A stretch of 64,000 nucleotides of DNA from Alistipes sp. (GTDB lineage: Bacteria; Bacteroidota; Bacteroidia; Bacteroidales; Rikenellaceae). The position numbers were made by a program, and so were the translations under genes. Position 1 is the stretch's first letter; each line of letters opens with the position of its first letter. The DNA lies in contig JAFTOU010000016.1 of the NCBI GenBank assembly GCA_017463615.1, positions 124,001-188,000 of the forward strand, read 5' to 3'. A model generated the notes under the pieces. The model did not search any database. It saw only the letters and a program-made list of their open reading frames with translations, and was not told where the DNA came from. Shown here piece after piece: positions 61,014 through 64,000 of the stretch.

Positions 61014-62531
61014 CTACTTGGTAGCGGACTCCAAACGCTTCATCATCACAAACATAAAGAGCGCTGAGAGGAGGCAGAGGACGATGAAGACTGACCAAAC
61101 GACGGTCAGGGAGATACCGCCCCAGAGGAAGCCTCCGACAGATACGAGCCAGTTACCGATTGCGGTAGCGACGAACCAGCCACCCATCATCAGACCCTTA
61201 TACTTTGGAGGTGCTACCTTTGACACGAATGAGATACCCATAGGTGAGAGGAGCAGCTCGGCGAAGGTGAGCACGAGGTATGTTGAGATAAGCCAGTTTG
61301 GATTTACGAATGTTGCAGCATCGCCAGCGGCAGCCTGAGCGGTTGGGGTAAGAAGACCCACAGAGCCGATTGCCATAACGGCGAAACCTACAGCAGCCAC
61401 GAGCATACCGTAAGCGATCTTACGAGGTGCTGAAGGCTCCTTGCCACGCTTAGCCAGAGCACCGAAGATTGCAAGGCTTACAGGGGTAAGGGCAACAACA
61501 TAGAATGGGTTGAACTGCTGGAAGATAGGAGCGCTGATAGATACAGAACCTGTAACATTGAGGGCCTTATAAACGAGCACTGCAACGACTGCAACGAGCA
61601 CTGCCAGGGAGATAAACTTACCCTTCTTATCCTCGCTCTGGAACACTGAGAAGCCAGCGTAAACGCCCACAATCACAAGCACCAAATTCCACACATTAAA
61701 GAGCAGGCTCTGGATACCCTCAGAGCTCTTTGCGGTGAACTCGTCGGCGAAGTATGTCAGCGTCAGACCATTCTGGTGGAACGCCATCCAGAAGAAGATT
61801 ACAACGGCAAATACAAGGCAGAGAGCAACCACGCGCTGCTTTGTCTCAGCAGGTGTGAGAGTATCAACTACGGCAGCCTCCTCGCCCTTCTTAGCCTTGC
61901 CACCCTCTACATGACGGAATGTAGGGCGGAAGATGTAATAGATTGCAATAGAGAGGATTAGCGATGCGCAAGCCACTGCGAAAGAGAAGTGGTAAGCGTC
62001 GTTTGAGCTATAGCCGAGGCTAATCTCTGCCCACTCCTTAATCTTCACAGCTGCTGTTGGCGCGAAAAGTGCACCGATGTTGATAGCCATGTAGAAGAGG
62101 GAGAAGCCAGAGTCACGCTTTGCAGCATACTGTGGGTCGTTGTACAGGTCGCCAACCATAACCTGGAGGTTACCCTTAAACAGACCAGTACCGAGGCTGA
62201 TAAAGAGCAGCGCAGCAAGCATTGCCAGCATTGCGAATGTATCGCCACCTAAAGGCAACGAGAGGAGCAGATAACCTGCAAACATAATTGTAATACCGAT
62301 GGTTACCATCTTACCGAAGCCGAACTTGTCAGCCATCATACCACCAACCAGTGGCATAAGGTATACAAGGCCGAGGAAGGTAGAGTAGATAGCACCCGCT
62401 ACGCCTGCATCAAGGCCGAAGTTTGCACGCAGGAAGAGCGCGAAAACTGCAAGCATAGTGTAGTAACCAAATCGTTCGCCAGTGTTAGCCAGCGCAAGGG
62501 CATAGAGTCCTTTTGGATGTCCTTTGAACAT
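61014..62531 (-). CDS. Proton-dependent oligopeptide transporter (POT/PTR family)
   Basis: The 505-residue inner-membrane protein imports di- and tripeptides with protons. It has 14 or so helices and the PTR signature ERFGYYT at 19-25 with a downstream GGMMADKFGFGK loop near 64-75 and GTGLFKGNLQVMVGDLY near 118-134. Start at ATG 62531 (MFKGHPKGLYALA) is chosen; the longer form would cross the promoter region. Its -7 box TACCTTTG is at 62575-62582 (minus). Confidence 0.92.
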   Translation of the reverse strand: MFKGHPKGLYALALANTGERFGYYTMLAVFALFLRANFGLDAGVAGAIYSTFLGLVYLMPLVGGMMADKFGFGKMVTIGITIMFAGYLLLSLPLGGDTFAMLAMLAALLFISLGTGLFKGNLQVMVGDLYNDPQYAAKRDSGFSLFYMAINIGALFAPTAAVKIKEWAEISLGYSSNDAYHFSFAVACASLILSIAIYYIFRPTFRHVEGGKAKKGEEAAVVDTLTPAETKQRVVALCLVFAVVIFFWMAFHQNGLTLTYFADEFTAKSSEGIQSLLFNVWNLVLVIVGVYAGFSVFQSEDKKGKFISLAVLVAVVAVLVYKALNVTGSVSISAPIFQQFNPFYVVALTPVSLAIFGALAKRGKEPSAPRKIAYGMLVAAVGFAVMAIGSVGLLTPTAQAAAGDAATFVNPNWLISTYLVLTFAELLLSPMGISFVSKVAPPKYKGLMMGGWFVATAIGNWLVSVGGFLWGGISLTVVWSVFIVLCLLSALFMFVMMKRLESATK

Positions 62532-62574
62532 AAATTTATAGTTTTTAGTTAATAATAATTGCAAAAAATGCTCT

Positions 62575-62582
62575 CAAAGGTA
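62575..62582 (-). promoter_or_regulatory. Peptide-transporter promoter -7 box
   Basis: TACCTTTG on the minus strand, 44 bases upstream of the transporter ATG. Confidence 0.55.
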
Positions 62583-62616
62583 GCAATAATATTCGGAACT
62601 GCAAAATTTAGCCATT

Positions 62617-62701
62617 GGCTCGTCTACGACGGCCCTTCCTCCTCGCGGCTCGGCATAGCAAACAAGTTTGCTCAGCTCTCGCTCCGCAGCGTCAGTTGGC
62701 T
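62617..62701. repeat. GC-rich hairpin repeat K, copy K3
   Basis: 85 bp like K1, with GGCTCGTCTACGACGGCCCT at the left, GCAGCGTCAGTTGGCT at the right and apex AGCAAAC-AA-GTTTGCT. An ATTGGCT heptamer precedes it and GTTGGCT-GTTAGCT-ATTGGCT follows, the same order as around K1. Confidence 0.75.
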
Positions 62702-62778
62702 GTTAGCTATTGGCTATATCAAGGTATCGCTGCGCGATAGTGTTTATAGGGTGTGAATTACACCGTCGGCTTTTAGAG

Positions 62779-62900
62779 TTTTTTATTAAGGGTCATTAAA
62801 GAGCATTAAGGGTTACTAATGGTCGCGTTCCGCAACGCTACGCAGAACAAAAATTGCGCATCCCTTAGTAGTCCTTAATCTCCCTTAATAACCTTTAATG
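62779..62900. repeat. Phased ATTAAAGG array, family L, copy by the ZIP gene
   Basis: TTTATTAAGGGTCATTAAAG-AGCATTAAGGGT-TACTAATGGT, centre GTCGCGTTCCGCAACGCTAC, then inverted words CCCTTAGTAGTCCTTAATCT-CCCTTAATAACCTTTAAT. After it, at 62922-62984, comes an inverted heptamer/hairpin unit (CACTATCGC-TTTA-GCGATA, GGCTAATAGCTAAAAGCC). Confidence 0.65.
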
Positions 62901-62984
62901 TATCGCCATCTGGACAGTACCCCTAAGCACTATCGCTTTAGCGATACCGCTGAAAGGCTAATAGCTAAAAGCCAACAGCTAATG

Positions 62985-63015
62985 GTAAAAATCTTGCGGT
63001 GCAAGATTTTTTTAC
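62985..63015. terminator. Perfect hairpin overlapping the ZIP promoter
   Basis: GTAAAAATCTTGC (62985-62997) and GCAAGATTTTTTTAC (63001-63015) pair with loop GGT. A T-run lies in the right arm. It sits directly upstream of the -7 box, covering the -33 region, so it may block read-through or affect promoter access. Confidence 0.6.
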
Positions 63016-63023
63016 TATCTTTG
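63016..63023 (+). promoter_or_regulatory. ZIP gene -7 box, near-leaderless
   Basis: TATCTTTG at 63016-63023, with the ATG at 63031 only seven bases later. A leader of at most a few bases is predicted. Confidence 0.6.
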
Positions 63024-63030
63024 TATCACT

Positions 63031-63816
63031 ATGACACCACTACAAATTGCAATAACGCTTCTAATTCCCTTTTTGGGCACGGTTATAGGGTCGGCAAGCG
63101 CGCTGATGCTGGGGCAGAAGAGCGCTGCCAAGATGCAGAACATTCTGCTCGGCTTTGCGTCGGGAGTGATGGTGGCGGCGGCGGTATGGTCGTTGCTCAT
63201 CCCCGCTATAGACCACACCGAGGCTACGGGAGGCATAGGCTGGGTGCCTGCGCTTGTGGGTTTTCTGCTCGGCATGGGCTTTATGTTGCTCCTTGATGCA
63301 CTCACGCCCCACCTGCACATAGATAGCACCACGCCCGAGGGTATCCCTTCATCGCTGGGCAAGTCTACGATGTTGATGCTTGCCGTAACGCTCCACAACA
63401 TCCCCGAGGGTATGGCCGTAGGTGTTGTTATTGCCGGTGCGCTCTCGGGCAGTGTAGATATGGGCGTGGCGGCGGTTATGGCGCTGGCGGCAGGTATTGC
63501 ACTGCAGAATATCCCCGAGGGGGCTGTTATCTCACTGCCTCTCCGCTCGCAGGGCATCTCGCGTGCGCGCTCGTTTAGCTATGGTGTAGCGTCGGGCATC
63601 GTTGAGCCGCTGTCGGCGGTGGTGACTATACTGCTTATAGAGCACCTTATCGGCATCTTCCCATATATGCTCGCCTTTGCCGCAGGAGCGATGATTTATG
63701 TCGTGGTTGAGGAGCTTATCCCCGAGGCGCATTCGGGCAAGCACTCCAACCTGCCAACCATCGGTTTTGCCATCGGTTTTGCCATTATGATGGTATTAGA
63801 TGTGGCACTATCCTAA
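63031..63816 (+). CDS. ZIP-family metal transporter
   Basis: The 261-residue membrane protein has eight predicted helices and the twin ZIP metal-site motifs TLHNIPEGMAVG near 125-136 and ALQNIPEGAVIS near 158-169. ZIP proteins import zinc, iron or manganese. The usual first-site His is present in TLHN; the second motif has Gln in place of His (ALQN), as in several GufA/ZupT-like members. Specific metal not predictable from sequence alone. Confidence 0.92.
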   Translation: MTPLQIAITLLIPFLGTVIGSASALMLGQKSAAKMQNILLGFASGVMVAAAVWSLLIPAIDHTEATGGIGWVPALVGFLLGMGFMLLLDALTPHLHIDSTTPEGIPSSLGKSTMLMLAVTLHNIPEGMAVGVVIAGALSGSVDMGVAAVMALAAGIALQNIPEGAVISLPLRSQGISRARSFSYGVASGIVEPLSAVVTILLIEHLIGIFPYMLAFAAGAMIYVVVEELIPEAHSGKHSNLPTIGFAIGFAIMMVLDVALS

Positions 63817-63835
63817 CAGACTTAACAACCTAACT

Positions 63836-64000
63836 ATGAATAACTTACTACTGACCCTAATAACCTTCGCAACGGCCTTTGTGGGCGTGGCAATCATCCA
63901 CCCCTACTTGGTGCGCTTTGCCAAGGCGAAGAATATCGTAGATAACCCCAATACCCGCAAACTGCAGCTCCGCCCCGTGCCAGTTCTGGGTGGTTTGGCA
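63836..64000 (+). CDS. WecA/TagO-like polyprenyl-phosphate sugar-1-phosphate transferase (5' part)
   Basis: The first 55 codons of a plus-strand gene cut by the window edge. After one hydrophobic segment (LLLTLITFATAFVGVAIIHP) comes KAKNIVDNPNTRKLQLRPVP and LGGLA, the conserved first cytoplasmic loop of the MraY/WecA/TagO family, which transfers a sugar-phosphate to undecaprenyl phosphate to begin glycan synthesis. It starts 19 bases after the ZIP gene. Confidence 0.85.
   Translation, partial: MNNLLLTLITFATAFVGVAIIHPYLVRFAKAKNIVDNPNTRKLQLRPVPVLGGLA

Overview
The window is chromosomal DNA from a Bacteroidetes bacterium, most likely order Bacteroidales. An Alistipes/Rikenellaceae-like host is my best guess, but that level is inference. 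The evidence is promoters with the TAnnTTTG -7 box typical of Bacteroidetes, little Shine-Dalgarno signal, lipoproteins with fimbrillin-like, BACON and Fibrobacter-paralogous (FISUMP) domains, a GH97 glycosidase, reverse rubrerythrin, and the two-subunit methylmalonyl-CoA mutase used for propionate/succinate metabolism.

Layout. 1-3300: translation block rplM-rpsI-rpsB-tsf on the minus strand. 3480-9500: surface lipoproteins (fimbrillin-like, FISUMP, BACON+LRR). 9520-19110: uvrB, dnaG, a phosphoesterase/DUF362 operon and typA, all minus. 19390-25590: plus-strand aroB-HAD fusion, ruvB, tRNA-Arg(CCG), histidine kinase, lgt, HU-SPOR protein, GtrA. 25790-31660: rubrerythrin, thiol-redox lipoprotein, TPR protein, tadA, aspS, FNT channel. 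31810-36650: GH97, rarA, esterase, phosphodiesterase. 37030-43640: minus-strand run rsfS-ftsH-cdsA-psd-AI-2E-(riboflavin kinase::LuxS)-nucleosidase, which joins phospholipid synthesis to SAH detoxification. 43850-45110: one RepA/AAA-type ATPase gene bounded by long inverted repeats, probably a mobile unit. 45580-51970: LuxE-like synthetase, LicD, glycosyltransferase 2, a small peptide and a very large SGNH-hydrolase lipoprotein. 52370-62530: infC, thrS, pdxA, methylmalonyl-CoA mutase, peptide transporter, all minus. 63030-64000: ZIP transporter and the start of a WecA/TagO-like glycosyltransferase.

The most unusual content is between the genes. At least five families of structured repeats fill the intergenic DNA. 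(1) Roughly 110-130 bp palindromic elements share an apical TACTAA/CGTA core, enclose an intrinsic terminator, and have outer arms that change together and abut or overlap stop codons; there are about nine copies. (2) Roughly 190 bp palindromes end in AGGTATGTTCTATAAATTAG and its complement. They fill the 5' leaders of dnaG and typA, and a short copy precedes the nucleosidase gene. (3) A GC-rich hairpin of about 85 bp has a co-varying apex; one degenerate copy has inserted into a family-1 element with a 3-bp duplication. (4) Arrays of ATTAAAGG-like words recur every 10-11 bp. (5) Heptamer (RTTGGCT)n arrays. They recur in mosaics of similar order. None has an associated transposase in this window. 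I regard families 1 and 2 as the best candidates for something undescribed.
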